DNA of 64,000 nucleotides from Streptomyces alboflavus (GCF_000716675.1 NZ_JNXT01000045.1:1-64000); one strand, 5' to 3'; shown: positions 1-9,140, counted from the first letter of the stretch. Notes: generated from the sequence alone by a model not told the origin. Numbers and translations: made by a program.

Positions 1-123
1 CCCTCCGCCTTCCCGCCTCCTCCTCACCCCCGCCGCCCCGCCCTCTCCCCTCGACCGTCCCGACCTCGGCCCGGATCCCGGAATCCGCCCGCTCTCGGGA
101 AACCCACGCCCCGGGACGCAGAG

Positions 124-798
124 ATGAACCAGCCCCAGCACCAGCACCAGCACCAGCACCAGCCCCAGGGCCAGCCCCGAGCGCGGGCCTCCGCAGCCAC
201 CCTCGCGGCCGGGCCCGCCACGACCGGCCGCCCCGCCCGCGCCGACGCCGTCCGCAACCGCGAGCGCATCGTCAGCGCCGCGCGGGAGGCCTTCGCCGAG
301 GCGGGCCCGGAGGCGTCGTTGAACGAGATCGCCCGCCGCGCGGGCGTGGGCCCCGGCACCCTGTACCGCCACTTCTCCGGTCGCCCCGAACTGCTCGCCG
401 CCGTCCTGAAGGAGCGCGTCGACACGCTGTGCGCCCGGGCGCAGGACCTGCTGTCGGCCGACTCTGCGGGCGCCGCACTGGAGGAGTGGCTGCGCGCGTT
501 CCTCGACCACGCGCGCGTGAACCAGGGGTTGGGCGGCGCGCTGATGCTGGAGGAGCTGGAAGCGACCGGCGCGCTGGGTTCCGACTGCCATCAGCGCATC
601 CTCGACGCGGCAGGCGCGCTGCTGACGCGGGCCCAGGATTCGGGCGCCGCCCGCCGCGACCTGTCACCGGCCGACCTGCTTCAACTGGTCGTCGGGATCG
701 CCCTCTCCACCACGCACAAGCAAGCGTCAGCGGCGGGCGACCCGGAGCAGCCGGGGCGGCTGCTCGACCTGGTCCTCGACGCGACGAAGCCCCGCTGA
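124..798 (+). CDS. TetR/AcrR family transcriptional regulator
   Basis: A 224-residue one-component regulator. A TetR N-terminal DNA-binding domain is clear from about residue 41 to 100: an R-x-R-I helix, then a helix-turn-helix at about 66-85 (SLNEIARRAGVGPGTLYRHF). The rest is the ligand/dimerisation part, whose ligand cannot be guessed. The first 40 residues are atypical: a Gln-His-Pro run encoded by a hexanucleotide repeat, then Ala/Pro/Arg-rich sequence. The ATG lacks a strong ribosome site, so the true start could be nearer the TetR domain. It converges on the next gene with a 28-bp gap, so its targets probably lie upstream, outside the window. Confidence 0.88.
   Translation: MNQPQHQHQHQHQPQGQPRARASAATLAAGPATTGRPARADAVRNRERIVSAAREAFAEAGPEASLNEIARRAGVGPGTLYRHFSGRPELLAAVLKERVDTLCARAQDLLSADSAGAALEEWLRAFLDHARVNQGLGGALMLEELEATGALGSDCHQRILDAAGALLTRAQDSGAARRDLSPADLLQLVVGIALSTTHKQASAAGDPEQPGRLLDLVLDATKPR
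135..158 (+). repeat. CCAGCA hexanucleotide repeat, 4 units
   Basis: Four perfect CCAGCA units, flanked by CCAGCC variants, at the 5' end of the TetR gene. They encode alternating His and Gln. The 6-bp unit keeps frame, so copy-number change would alter the N-terminus without breaking the gene. Seen directly; any function is unknown. Confidence 0.8.
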
Positions 799-826
799 GC
801 CGTCCCTGTCCGGACGACCCCGCACA

Positions 827-1624
827 TCACTCCCCGCCCCGGGCCTTCCTCCGCTCACGGACGAGCCCCAGCACCCCGTGCATCACAAGGACCGCCCCGG
901 CCACCGCCCAGCCACTGCCGCGGCGACGCGGGAGCCAGAGCAGGAGGGGGATGCCGACCGCGAGCTGGGCCCCGGCGAGGGCTCGGGACAGCGGCCCGCT
1001 CTCGACGGCGTCGAGTTCCGCCCGTACGGCGTCCCGCCAGCCGGACCACTCGACGTGGCGGACACCGTCCAGCACCCGGGCGACCTCCCGGAGGCGGTCG
1101 GCGGGCTCGCCGGGGCTCAGGCCGGGCGGTAGGTCGACGCCCGCCCGGGCGAGGACGGCGAGGAGCCCCCGCATCCGGGCGCGCGCGTCGGCCGCCGAGT
1201 CCGGCCTGGCCAACGCGTCCAGGGCCTGCATGTCGAGCACCGGGTCCAGGCCCAGGCGCGCGGCGAACGACCGCATCGCCTCGTCCTCGCCGACCGGCGT
1301 GCCGTTGGCCAGCCACACGTACCCGACCGTCCGCCGGAAGCCCGCCGCGAGCGTGTAGCCGGAGCGGTCGGCGTCCCACCACAGCGCGAGCACGGGCCCG
1401 GGCGAGGCGACGGCGAGAGCGGTGGCCCAGCCGGTGAGCACCCGGTCGACCTGCTCGTCGCCGTACAGCCACGGCTTGCCCTCGGGCACGAGCACGCTCC
1501 ACTCGTCCCCCGCGGGCGCGAGCAGCATCTGCTCCCGCAGCAGCTGCGCGACCGTCTCGACGGCGTCCACTCCGGCCCGGCAGAGCAGCAGCGCACCCGC
1601 GGATCCGGTCGGCTCGGATGACAT
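827..1624 (-). CDS. Hypothetical protein with C-terminal membrane segment
   Basis: 265 residues that I cannot assign to a named family. Most of the protein looks soluble, with Trp-rich blocks (residues 55-85 include LTGWATALA and LALWWDADRSGY). One or two hydrophobic stretches follow near the C-terminus (about 222-252), ending in a basic RERRKARGGE tail that suggests a cytoplasmic end after a membrane anchor. No signal peptide or catalytic motif is visible. It runs convergently with the TetR gene and divergently from the DUF4097 operon. Composition is typical for the chromosome. Probably a conserved Streptomyces protein of unknown role. Confidence 0.75.
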   Translation of the reverse strand: MSSEPTGSAGALLLCRAGVDAVETVAQLLREQMLLAPAGDEWSVLVPEGKPWLYGDEQVDRVLTGWATALAVASPGPVLALWWDADRSGYTLAAGFRRTVGYVWLANGTPVGEDEAMRSFAARLGLDPVLDMQALDALARPDSAADARARMRGLLAVLARAGVDLPPGLSPGEPADRLREVARVLDGVRHVEWSGWRDAVRAELDAVESGPLSRALAGAQLAVGIPLLLWLPRRRGSGWAVAGAVLVMHGVLGLVRERRKARGGE

Positions 1625-1715
1625 GGCTCCACGCTAGGACATTTCATGATTTCCGGCCCAGAAGCAGACGACGGGCGACCGCGGAGAAGAGATAGGTCTT
1701 GACTTTCCGTATCCG

Positions 1716-1754
1716 CGATATATCGTGTATATCAGAGACGCGATATGGCGCGTC
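1716..1754. promoter_or_regulatory. Palindromic operator region of the DUF4097-padR operon
   Basis: A perfect 10-bp palindrome CGATATATCG (1716-1725) is followed by a GACGCG(6)CGCGTC inverted repeat (1737-1742 / 1749-1754). A TTGACT box at 1699-1704 lies just upstream; I do not see a convincing -10. A-T rich ATAT-core palindromes are typical operators for PadR proteins, so autoregulation by the PadR encoded two genes down is the likely function (inference). Confidence 0.6.
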
Positions 1755-1785
1755 GCGTCCGACCCGCTCAAGGAGGTCCGCCACC

Positions 1786-2784
1786 ATGCCAGAGTGGTCC
1801 GTCGCCGAGCCCAGGAAGCTGACGTTCGAGGAGCCCGTGAGGACACTGCGCGTGCGCGTGGTGAACGGCACGGTGAATGTCGTCGGCACAGACGAGGACT
1901 CGGCCAGACTGGAGGTCTCCGAGATATCGGGCCCTCCGCTCACCGTGACGCAGCACGACGGCACCTTGTCCGTCGCGTACGACGACCTGCCGTGGAAGGG
2001 CTTCCTGGAGTGGCTCGACCCGCGCGGCACCCGCCGCCGCACGGTGATCTCGCTGGCGGTGCCGGCCGGGACCCGTGTCGAGGTGGGCGCGATCGGCGCG
2101 GGCGCCGTGGTCACCGGAATCGAGGGCCGCACCGAGGTGCGGGGCATCACGGGCGACACGACCCTCGTCGGCCTCACGGGACCGGTCCGGGCCGAGACGG
2201 TCTCCGGCAACGTCGCGGCCCAGGGCGTCACCGGTGACCTGCGGTTCGACTCGATCTCGGGCGACCTGACCGTCTTCGAAGGCTCCGGGTCCTCCGTTCG
2301 GGCCGAATCCGTGAGCGGCGCGATGATCGTGGACCTGGACCCGGCCACGGGATCGGCCGATGTCGGGCTCACCAGCATCTCCGGCGAGATAGCGGTCCGC
2401 CTCCCGCATCCGGCCCACGCCGAGGTGCGGGCCGATACGGCGAGCGGCTCGGTGTCCAGCGACTTCGACGACCTCCGGGTCAGCGGCCAGTGGGGCGCGA
2501 AGAAGCTCACCGGCAAGCTGGGGTCGGGCAGCGGCCGGCTGCGGGCGAAGACGATCTCCGGCTCGATCGCGCTTCTGCGCAAACCCTCGGTGGAGGAAGA
2601 TCTGTACAAGCACGATCTGTACAAGGCGGATGAGCCCTCGCGGGACGCACCCCCCTCGGACTCCCCGCTCCCGACCCCGCCCTCTCCGGCCGCCACCCCG
2701 AGCGGCGGCCAGGACGCGGACACCCCCGCCGATGCCCCGAAGGCGGACGCCGCCGACGGCCCGACCGACAAGAAGGTGCTCTGA
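1786..2784 (+). CDS. DUF4097 beta-strand repeat protein
   Basis: 332 residues starting at the ATG at 1786, which has an AAGGAGG ribosome site 10 bases upstream. An in-frame TTG at 1699 overlaps promoter-like sequence and is less likely. The middle is a run of short repeats with recurring (V/I)SGx(V/I/L) and xSISGx motifs (about residues 110-270), the signature of DUF4097, a right-handed beta-helix-like adhesin fold found beside PadR regulators or small membrane proteins. The C-terminal 60 residues are Pro/Asp/Ser-rich and probably disordered. No signal peptide is seen. It is followed after one base by padR, so the two form an operon. Function is unknown in this family; a sensor or partner for PadR is plausible. 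Confidence 0.85.
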   Translation: MPEWSVAEPRKLTFEEPVRTLRVRVVNGTVNVVGTDEDSARLEVSEISGPPLTVTQHDGTLSVAYDDLPWKGFLEWLDPRGTRRRTVISLAVPAGTRVEVGAIGAGAVVTGIEGRTEVRGITGDTTLVGLTGPVRAETVSGNVAAQGVTGDLRFDSISGDLTVFEGSGSSVRAESVSGAMIVDLDPATGSADVGLTSISGEIAVRLPHPAHAEVRADTASGSVSSDFDDLRVSGQWGAKKLTGKLGSGSGRLRAKTISGSIALLRKPSVEEDLYKHDLYKADEPSRDAPPSDSPLPTPPSPAATPSGGQDADTPADAPKADAADGPTDKKVL

Positions 2785-2785
2785 G

Positions 2786-3865
2786 ATGCCTCCCGTGTTC
2801 GCCCACGGCCGCCTGCGCCTGTATCTGCTGAAGCTCCTGGACGAGGCCCCGCGCCACGGCTACGAGGTGATCCGCCTCCTCGAGGAGCGCTTCCAGGGGC
2901 TGTACGCCCCCTCGGCGGGCACCGTGTACCCCCGCCTGGCCAAGCTCGAGGCGGAGGGCCTGGTCACCCACACGACCGAGGGCGGCCGGAAGGTGTACGC
3001 GATCACCGACGCGGGCCGCGCCGAGCTGGCCGACCGCAGCGGCGAGCTGGCCGACCTGGAGCTGGAGATCCGTGAGTCGATGGCGGGGCTCGCCGCCGAG
3101 ATCCGCGACGGCGTGCAGGGTGCGGCGGGCGAGTTGCGGCGGGAGATGCGGGCGGCCGCTCAGGAGGCGCGCGCCGGCAGCAAGTCCGGCACGGGCGCGG
3201 GCTTCCCGAACCCCTCGGACTTCTTCGACAGCTCCTGGGCGGACAGCGACGGCTGGCGACAGGCGAAGGAGGAGTTCCGGCGCGCCCGGCAGGAGTGGAA
3301 GGAGCAGGCGCGGCGGGCGAAGGACGAGAGCCGCCGGGCTCGCGAGGAAGCCCAGCGGGCCCGGCGACAGGCGAAGGACGCGCAGGAGCGGGTGCGGGCA
3401 GAGGCCCAGGAGGAGCTGCAGCGCATGGCCAGGCGGGTGCAGGAGCAGGTGCAGGACCACTTCGCACGGGGTGACTGGCCGACGGGTGTCCGCGAGGGAC
3501 TGGCCGAGCTGGCCAAGGAGTTCGGCGACTTCGGGAAGGAGTTCGGCAAGGACTTCGGTTTCGGGACGTCGGACAAGGCCTCGGGCGGCAAGACGTCCGA
3601 GCCGGGACCCGTGTTCACGGTCGAGCGGGACGACGTGCCCGTCGAGTACGTCCCGGACTGGGCCCACGAGGAGTCCAGCGGCGAGCCCGCGCGCGACCTG
3701 GAGCGGCTCCTGGACCGCTTCCGCGACGACATCCGCGACGCGGCCCGCGACTGCGGGGTCTCCGAGGATCAGCTTCGCGAGGCCCGCCGCCACCTCTCGG
3801 AGGCAGCGGCCCACATCGGCGTGGCCCTGCGGACCCCCAAGGCGCCCGAGTCCCCCAAGCCCTGA
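2786..3865 (+). CDS. PadR family regulator with long charged coiled-coil extension
   Basis: 359 residues, starting at the ATG at 2786 one base after the preceding stop. Residues 1-85 are a PadR winged helix (LYLLKLLDEAPRHGYEVI, then GTVYPRLAKLEAEGLV and the wing). Usual PadR proteins are 100-200 residues. Here a further 270 residues follow: a predicted helical part, then about residues 150-235 very rich in Arg/Glu/Ala/Lys/Gln with few hydrophobics (an R-x-A-x-E/Q heptad-like coiled coil), then a region ending near a C-terminal helical bundle (RDLERLLDRFRDDIRD). The long helix could mediate oligomerisation or contact DUF4097. It is probably the repressor of its own operon. Confidence 0.88.
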   Translation: MPPVFAHGRLRLYLLKLLDEAPRHGYEVIRLLEERFQGLYAPSAGTVYPRLAKLEAEGLVTHTTEGGRKVYAITDAGRAELADRSGELADLELEIRESMAGLAAEIRDGVQGAAGELRREMRAAAQEARAGSKSGTGAGFPNPSDFFDSSWADSDGWRQAKEEFRRARQEWKEQARRAKDESRRAREEAQRARRQAKDAQERVRAEAQEELQRMARRVQEQVQDHFARGDWPTGVREGLAELAKEFGDFGKEFGKDFGFGTSDKASGGKTSEPGPVFTVERDDVPVEYVPDWAHEESSGEPARDLERLLDRFRDDIRDAARDCGVSEDQLREARRHLSEAAAHIGVALRTPKAPESPKP

Positions 3866-3912
3866 CGCGACACCCACCGGGCCACGGAGCCCCGGCACAT
3901 CGGCCGGGGCCC

Positions 3913-4002
3913 GGGGCCGTGAGGCCCGGGGCCGTGAGGCCCGGGGCCGTGAGGCCCGGGGCCGTGAGGCCCGGGGCCGTGAGGCCCGGGGCCGTGAGGC
4001 CC
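3913..4002. repeat. Six perfect tandem copies of a 15-bp GC palindromic unit
   Basis: The unit GGGGCCGTGAGGCCC is present six times with no mismatch, filling the gap between the convergent padR and Clp-N genes. Each unit carries complementary arms (GGGCC/GGCCC), so RNA from either strand can fold in many registers. Terminator-like activity is plausible. It is not CRISPR because there are no spacers. Confidence 0.92.
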
Positions 4003-4066
4003 GATGTCGGCCCGGGCCGAGGCAGGCGGGCGGGCGACCCCCGCACTCGCCCCGCCCCATAGGGCC

Positions 4067-4627
4067 CTAGGCCTGATACAGCACGCGTTCCACAGCGGCC
4101 CGCGTCACCCCGTGGTCCGCCAAGGCCTCGGCGACGATGCCGGGGCGGGTGGTCAGGGCGAGGAGGATGTGCTCGTCGCCGATGCTGCGGTCGCGGCGGG
4201 CGGTGGCGATGCGCAAGGACCGTTCCAGGGTGTCCTTGGCATCACGGGTGAAGCCACGGTGGCCGATCCAGGACCCAAGGCCACGGCGTTCGCGGCGGGC
4301 GCCCACGCCCGCCAACGCTCCGGCGCCATGGGTCTCCTCGACGCGGGAGACGATCTCCTCGACGTCGATGCCGAGCCCGGCGAGGGCGTCGGCGTCCGCC
4401 TGGGTGAGGCCGCCCCGGCGGCGCGCCTCGGCCAGGGCCCTGGTGATGTCCGCACGGCGCCGGTCGGCACCGAGGGCGGCCAGGGCGAAGGAAGCGCGGG
4501 TGCCCTCACGGTCGAGGAGGGCGAGCAGCAGGTGTCCGTCGTCGATGGAGTCGGCGCCCTCCCGTTCGGACTGCTCGACCGCGCCCGTCACCACGTCACG
4601 GGCACCCTTGGTGAAGCGTTCGAACAT
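4067..4627 (-). CDS. Clp N-terminal (ClpA/C N-domain) protein
   Basis: 186 residues starting at MFERFTKGAR, with a GGGAGG ribosome site. It contains two Clp_N repeats: residues 1-75 (FTKGARDVVTGAVEQSE, DDGHLLLALL) and about 110-186 (FTRDAKDTLERSLRIA, GDEHILLALT). There is no AAA+ ATPase module. Stand-alone double Clp-N proteins resemble the substrate/adaptor-binding part of ClpC, so binding of ClpC adaptors or substrates is a reasonable role, but unproven. Its start overlaps the stop of the upstream small HTH gene by one base, so the two are translationally coupled. The paired palindromes in front of the HTH gene presumably control both. Confidence 0.87.
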   Translation of the reverse strand: MFERFTKGARDVVTGAVEQSEREGADSIDDGHLLLALLDREGTRASFALAALGADRRRADITRALAEARRRGGLTQADADALAGLGIDVEEIVSRVEETHGAGALAGVGARRERRGLGSWIGHRGFTRDAKDTLERSLRIATARRDRSIGDEHILLALTTRPGIVAEALADHGVTRAAVERVLYQA

Positions 4628-4836
4628 CACTGCCTCCCGTACTTCTTGTGCACGGCCTGCCTGCTCACGCCCAGTTCCGCGGCGATCTCCTGCCACGACC
4701 AGCCCTGGTGGCGCGCGCTGCGCACCTGCACGGCCTCGAGCTGCTCCACCAGGCGCCGCAGCGCGGTGACGGCTCGCAGCCCGACGCGTGGATCGCGGTC
4801 GCCCGCGCGCTCGGCGAGATCCGTTGCTTCGGTCAT
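4627..4836 (-). CDS. Small helix-turn-helix regulator
   Basis: 69 residues. The C-terminal half is a helix-turn-helix (GWSWQEIAAELGVSRQAVHKKYG, broken here only for naming; the recognition helix is SRQAVHKKYG), preceded by an amphipathic helix (ALRRLVEQLEAVQVRSARHQ). It is near-minimal for a DNA-binding protein. The ATG at 4836 has no ribosome site, and a TTGACA-17-TACGTT promoter places transcription start at or near the A of the ATG, suggesting a leaderless message. A 20-bp palindrome ends one base before the ATG. Together these indicate an autorepressor coupled to a Clp-N protein. Confidence 0.82.
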   Translation of the reverse strand: MTEATDLAERAGDRDPRVGLRAVTALRRLVEQLEAVQVRSARHQGWSWQEIAAELGVSRQAVHKKYGRQ

Positions 4837-4837
4837 G

Positions 4838-4891
4838 TTGTCAACGTACGTTGACAAGCCCGCACTGTCAACCATGGTTGACAGTGCGGGC
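4838..4891 (-). promoter_or_regulatory. Leaderless promoter inside two palindromes (operator pair)
   Basis: Two perfect palindromes lie back to back: TTGTCAACGTACGTTGACAA (4838-4857) and a 34-bp one (4858-4891) whose core is CTGTCAACCATGGTTGACAG. They share TGTCAAC(4)GTTGACA. On the minus strand a -35 TTGACA (4871-4866) lies in the second, and the -10 TACGTT (4848-4843) forms the centre of the first, with a 17-base spacer. The ATG of the HTH gene begins six bases past the -10. The 34-bp palindrome could also act as a terminator for the oxidoreductase gene that ends at 4917. Confidence 0.8.
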
Positions 4892-4916
4892 TCGGCGGTC
4901 TCAGCCGGTCGGCGCC

Positions 4917-5879
4917 TCAGACGGTCAGCACGATCTTGCCGAACTGGTCGCCCGCCTCCAGGCGTTCGAAGCCCTCGCGGGCGCGGTCGAGGGGCAGGAC
5001 TTCGTCGATGACGGGGCGTACGCCGGTGGCGGCGCAGAAGGACAGGAGGTCTTCCAGTTCGTCCTTGGAGCCCATGGTGGAGCCGACGATGCGCAGCTCC
5101 AGGAAGTAGACCCGGGTCAGTTCGGCGTGGGAGGGGCGGTCGCCGCTGGTGGCGCCGGAGATGACCAGCGTGCCGCCGGGGCGGAGCGACTTGATGGAGT
5201 GCGACCAGGTGGCGGCACCGACCGTCTCGATGACCGCGTCGACCCGCTGCGGCAGCCGGGCGCCGGCCGGCAGGGCCTCCACCGCACCCAGTTCGAGGGC
5301 GCGCTTGCGCTTGGCCTCGTCGCGGCTGGTGGCGAAGACCTTCAGGCCAGCGGCCTTGGCGAGCACGATGGCGGCGGTCGCCACGCCGCCGCCGGCGCCC
5401 TGGACGAGGATCGAGTCGCCGGGGCGTACGCCCGCGTTGGTGAAGAGCATGCGGTACGCGGTGAGCCAGGCGGTGGGGAGACAGGCGGCCTCCGCGAAGG
5501 AGAGTTCCTTGGGCTTGGGGAGGACGTTCCAGGTGGGCACGGCGACCTGCTCGGCGAAGGTGCCCTGGTACTTCTCCGTGAGGATGGAGCGGCGCTCGCG
5601 CGGGCCGACGCCGTGGCCGGACTGGCCGATGACGGAGTGCAGGACGACTTCGTTGCCGTCCTCGTCGAGGCCGGCCGCGTCGCAGCCGAGGATCATCGGG
5701 AGCTTGTCCTCGTCCAGGCCGACCCCGCGCAGGGACCACAGGTCGTGGTGGTTGAGGGAGGCGGCCTTGACGTTCACGGTCGACCAGCCCGGGCGCGGAG
5801 CGGGGGCGGGGCGCTCCCCCAGTTCCAGGCCGGTGAGGGGGTGATCGCGGTTGATGCGGGCGGCGTAGGCAGCGAACAT
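4917..5879 (-). CDS. Zinc-type alcohol dehydrogenase / quinone oxidoreductase family protein
   Basis: 320 residues of the medium-chain dehydrogenase/reductase superfamily. The N-terminal GroES-like domain carries ASLNHHDLWSLRG and LGCDAAG. The Rossmann domain has the nucleotide-binding motif VQGAGGGVATAAI (about 165-177) and VFATSRDEAKRKRALELGA. The usual structural zinc cysteine cluster is missing, as in quinone oxidoreductases, so NADPH-dependent reduction of a quinone or enone is more likely than alcohol oxidation. The ATG at 5879 was chosen because MFAAYAARINRDHP begins the family fold; longer in-frame starts run into repeat-rich DNA. The substrate is not predictable. Confidence 0.88.
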   Translation of the reverse strand: MFAAYAARINRDHPLTGLELGERPAPAPRPGWSTVNVKAASLNHHDLWSLRGVGLDEDKLPMILGCDAAGLDEDGNEVVLHSVIGQSGHGVGPRERRSILTEKYQGTFAEQVAVPTWNVLPKPKELSFAEAACLPTAWLTAYRMLFTNAGVRPGDSILVQGAGGGVATAAIVLAKAAGLKVFATSRDEAKRKRALELGAVEALPAGARLPQRVDAVIETVGAATWSHSIKSLRPGGTLVISGATSGDRPSHAELTRVYFLELRIVGSTMGSKDELEDLLSFCAATGVRPVIDEVLPLDRAREGFERLEAGDQFGKIVLTV

Positions 5880-6102
5880 GGCGCCGACGATATGCCTGGC
5901 CCCTGGGCCTTCGGAACGTCTCGCGGGTGTGACCCCCGCCGCGCCCCCTCGCCGGGGGCACCCCCCGGTGCGGCATGGGCCGTCGTGCTTGGCGTCGCAC
6001 CCGTCGCACCGCCGCTGTGCCCACCCTTCCCCAAGCTCTCGGCTCCGCTCGACCAGGGGAGACCCCTGTCGCTCAGCGGGACGATTGCCCACAGGTCAGA
6101 AG

Positions 6103-6245
6103 CCCAACCCAGAGGGCCAGCACAAGGGCCCAGCTAAGAGGCTCAGCTCGGAAGCCCACCCCAGGGGCCCACCCCAGGGGCCCAGCTCAGGGATCCAGCC
6201 CAGAGGCCCAGCCCAGGGATTCACCCCAGAAGCCCAGCTCAGGCG
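6103..6245. repeat. Eleven degenerate 13-bp tandem units
   Basis: Between the oxidoreductase start and the malic enzyme terminator lies an array of 11 units with 13-bp period, loosely CCCAGCYCAGRGG. Two neighbouring units (CCCACCCCAGGGG) are identical and the others differ at 1-5 positions. The period is not a multiple of 3, so the array is unlikely to be coding. The rest of the 520-bp gap (5880-6402) shows no gene I can support. Confidence 0.85.
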
Positions 6246-6348
6246 ACGCAAGCGGCACCGCCCGCCAGGGCCCGCAGGCGCCACCGGCGCCCCACCCCCA
6301 CAAGCGGCGTCCACCCCGCGGATGGCCAGAAGCGGGTGAGCGGGCGGG

Positions 6349-6391
6349 AAACAAAAAAGCGAGGGCCCCGCCGGACAACCCGGCGGGGCCC
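6349..6391 (-). terminator. Rho-independent terminator of malic enzyme
   Basis: A perfect 12-bp stem (6363-6374 with 6380-6391, loop of 5) is followed on the minus strand by a T-rich tract (complement of 6349-6358). It begins 12 bp past the malic enzyme stop and is a textbook intrinsic terminator. Confidence 0.92.
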
Positions 6392-6402
6392 AGACGCAAG
6401 GC

Positions 6403-7617
<1,215 letters not shown>

Positions 7618-8180
7618 TGTGTCTGACCCCTTAATTCTTCAGGTTGAGGGTGAACCACTTCCTGGTGGAGAAGTGGGGCGGGAACCGCGTCCGGTGTGAG
7701 CCATCGGGCCTTGCGGCCGTCGGCTCCCCGCCTGTCGGCGGAGCGGTACGGGAGGTACGTCCGAACGCGCGGGCACGCCGCACACGTGCCCTGGCCCCGG
7801 ATGAGGGGTGTAACCGTCTTTTCTACCGGATGCTTCCGACCGCCGACGAGCCATATCTGTGTCAGATCGATGTGAACAGCAGGTATCCCTGGAACCACAG
7901 GGGTAAAATGTCCGTATTCTTTGGAAATCTCCACCCCGGCAGTCCGCATCGCGAGATTGGGTGGTTATCAAATGGTTGGCGACCGTTCGCACCGGCGCGG
8001 TAATGACCGTGACGCACCGGGCTGTTGGGGTTTGCGGATCGCCCGTTATCCGATTTTGACATCTCCAGGCCCCAGAATCGGGCTGTCCGAATGGCAAGAT
8101 GCCTCATCACACGAGGTCGCGACACCCGAAGGTGTGTGCACGACCGCATGGCTGCTCCCCCATCCGCCGGAGGAACCCCT
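7618..8180. other. Intergenic region between malic enzyme and ABC transporter
   Basis: A 563-bp divergent control region, somewhat lower in GC than its neighbours. A TTGACA box stands at 8056-8061, without a convincing -10. A strong GGAGGA ribosome site (8169-8174) serves the solute-binding protein. ORFs read across it do not look like proteins. No RNA gene or riboswitch was recognised. Confidence 0.55.
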
Positions 8181-9140
8181 ATGACCGCAGGCACCATTTG
8201 TCGCACGACCGCCGCGAAGTCCGCGAAGTCCCGGATCGTCGCTGTCGGCGCGATCGCGGTCGCCGGCACGCTGCTGCTGACCGGCTGCGGCGACCAGACG
8301 GACAAGAAGGAAGACGGCGGCAAGAAGGTCGTCAGCGCTCCGCTCTCCGATGAGCTGCCCGCGAACATCCGCAACAAGGGCGTCATCAAGGTCGGCTCGG
8401 ACATCGCCTACCCGCCGGTCGAGTTCAAGGACAAGGACGGCAAGACGGTCGGTATCGACCCGGACATCGCGGACGCGATGGGCAAGCAGCTCGGCGTGAC
8501 GTTCGAGTTCGACAACGGCACCTTCGACACGCTGCTCGGCGGTCTGCGCTCCAAGCGCTACGACATCGCCATGTCGGCCATGACCGACACCAAGAACCGC
8601 CAGGAAGGCATCGACGAGGAGACCGGCAAGAAGGTCGGCACCGGCGTCGACTTCGTCGACTACTTCACGGCGGGCGTCTCGATCTACACCAAGAAGGGCG
8701 ACGACCAGGGCATCAAGACCTGGCAGGACCTCTGCGGCAAGAAGATCGTGGTCCAGCGCGGCACCGTCTCGCACGACATGGCCAAGGCCGAGTCGAAGAA
8801 GTGCAAGAGCGGCAAGATCTCGATCGAGTCCTTCGACAACGACCAGCAGGCCCAGACCCGGCTGCGCTCCGGTGGCGCGGACGCCGGCTCCTCGGACTTC
8901 CCGGTCGCGGCGTACGCGGTCAAGACCTCCGGCGGCGGCAAGGACTTCCAGCTGGTGGGCGAGCAGGTCGAGGCCGCCCCGTACGGCATCGCGATCGCCA
9001 AGAACAACCCCAAGCTGCGTGACGCGATCAAGATGGCGCTGGACGCGATCATCGCGAACGGCCAGTACGAGAAGATCATCAAGAAGTGGGGCGTCGACGC
9101 AGGCGCAGTCAAGGAAGCCAAGATCAACGGCGGCAAGTGA
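8181..9140 (+). CDS. Amino acid ABC transporter, solute-binding lipoprotein
   Basis: 319 residues. A lipoprotein signal peptide ends with the lipobox LLTGC, making Cys36 the lipidated residue; the following Gly-Asp/Lys-rich linker tethers it outside the membrane. The body is a family 3 (polar amino acid) binding protein: KVGSDIAYPPVEFKDKDG, GIDPDIADAMGKQLG, DTLLGGLRSKRYDIAMSAM, and a late YEKIIKKWG. Likely ligands are glutamate, glutamine or another polar amino acid. It is the first gene of a three-gene operon with its permease and ATPase. Confidence 0.93.
   Translation: MTAGTICRTTAAKSAKSRIVAVGAIAVAGTLLLTGCGDQTDKKEDGGKKVVSAPLSDELPANIRNKGVIKVGSDIAYPPVEFKDKDGKTVGIDPDIADAMGKQLGVTFEFDNGTFDTLLGGLRSKRYDIAMSAMTDTKNRQEGIDEETGKKVGTGVDFVDYFTAGVSIYTKKGDDQGIKTWQDLCGKKIVVQRGTVSHDMAKAESKKCKSGKISIESFDNDQQAQTRLRSGGADAGSSDFPVAAYAVKTSGGGKDFQLVGEQVEAAPYGIAIAKNNPKLRDAIKMALDAIIANGQYEKIIKKWGVDAGAVKEAKINGGK

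Noticed and set aside
1699..1785. TTG start adding 29 residues to the DUF4097 protein
   Set aside because: It spans the operator palindrome and TTGACT box, and AAGGAGG precedes the ATG at 1786.
3913..4002. Possible CRISPR array
   Set aside because: Units are contiguous with no spacers, and no cas genes are present.
7862..8404. 180-residue minus-strand ORF over the ABC transporter promoter
   Set aside because: Overlaps the signal-peptide region of the binding protein and has no domain or ribosome site.
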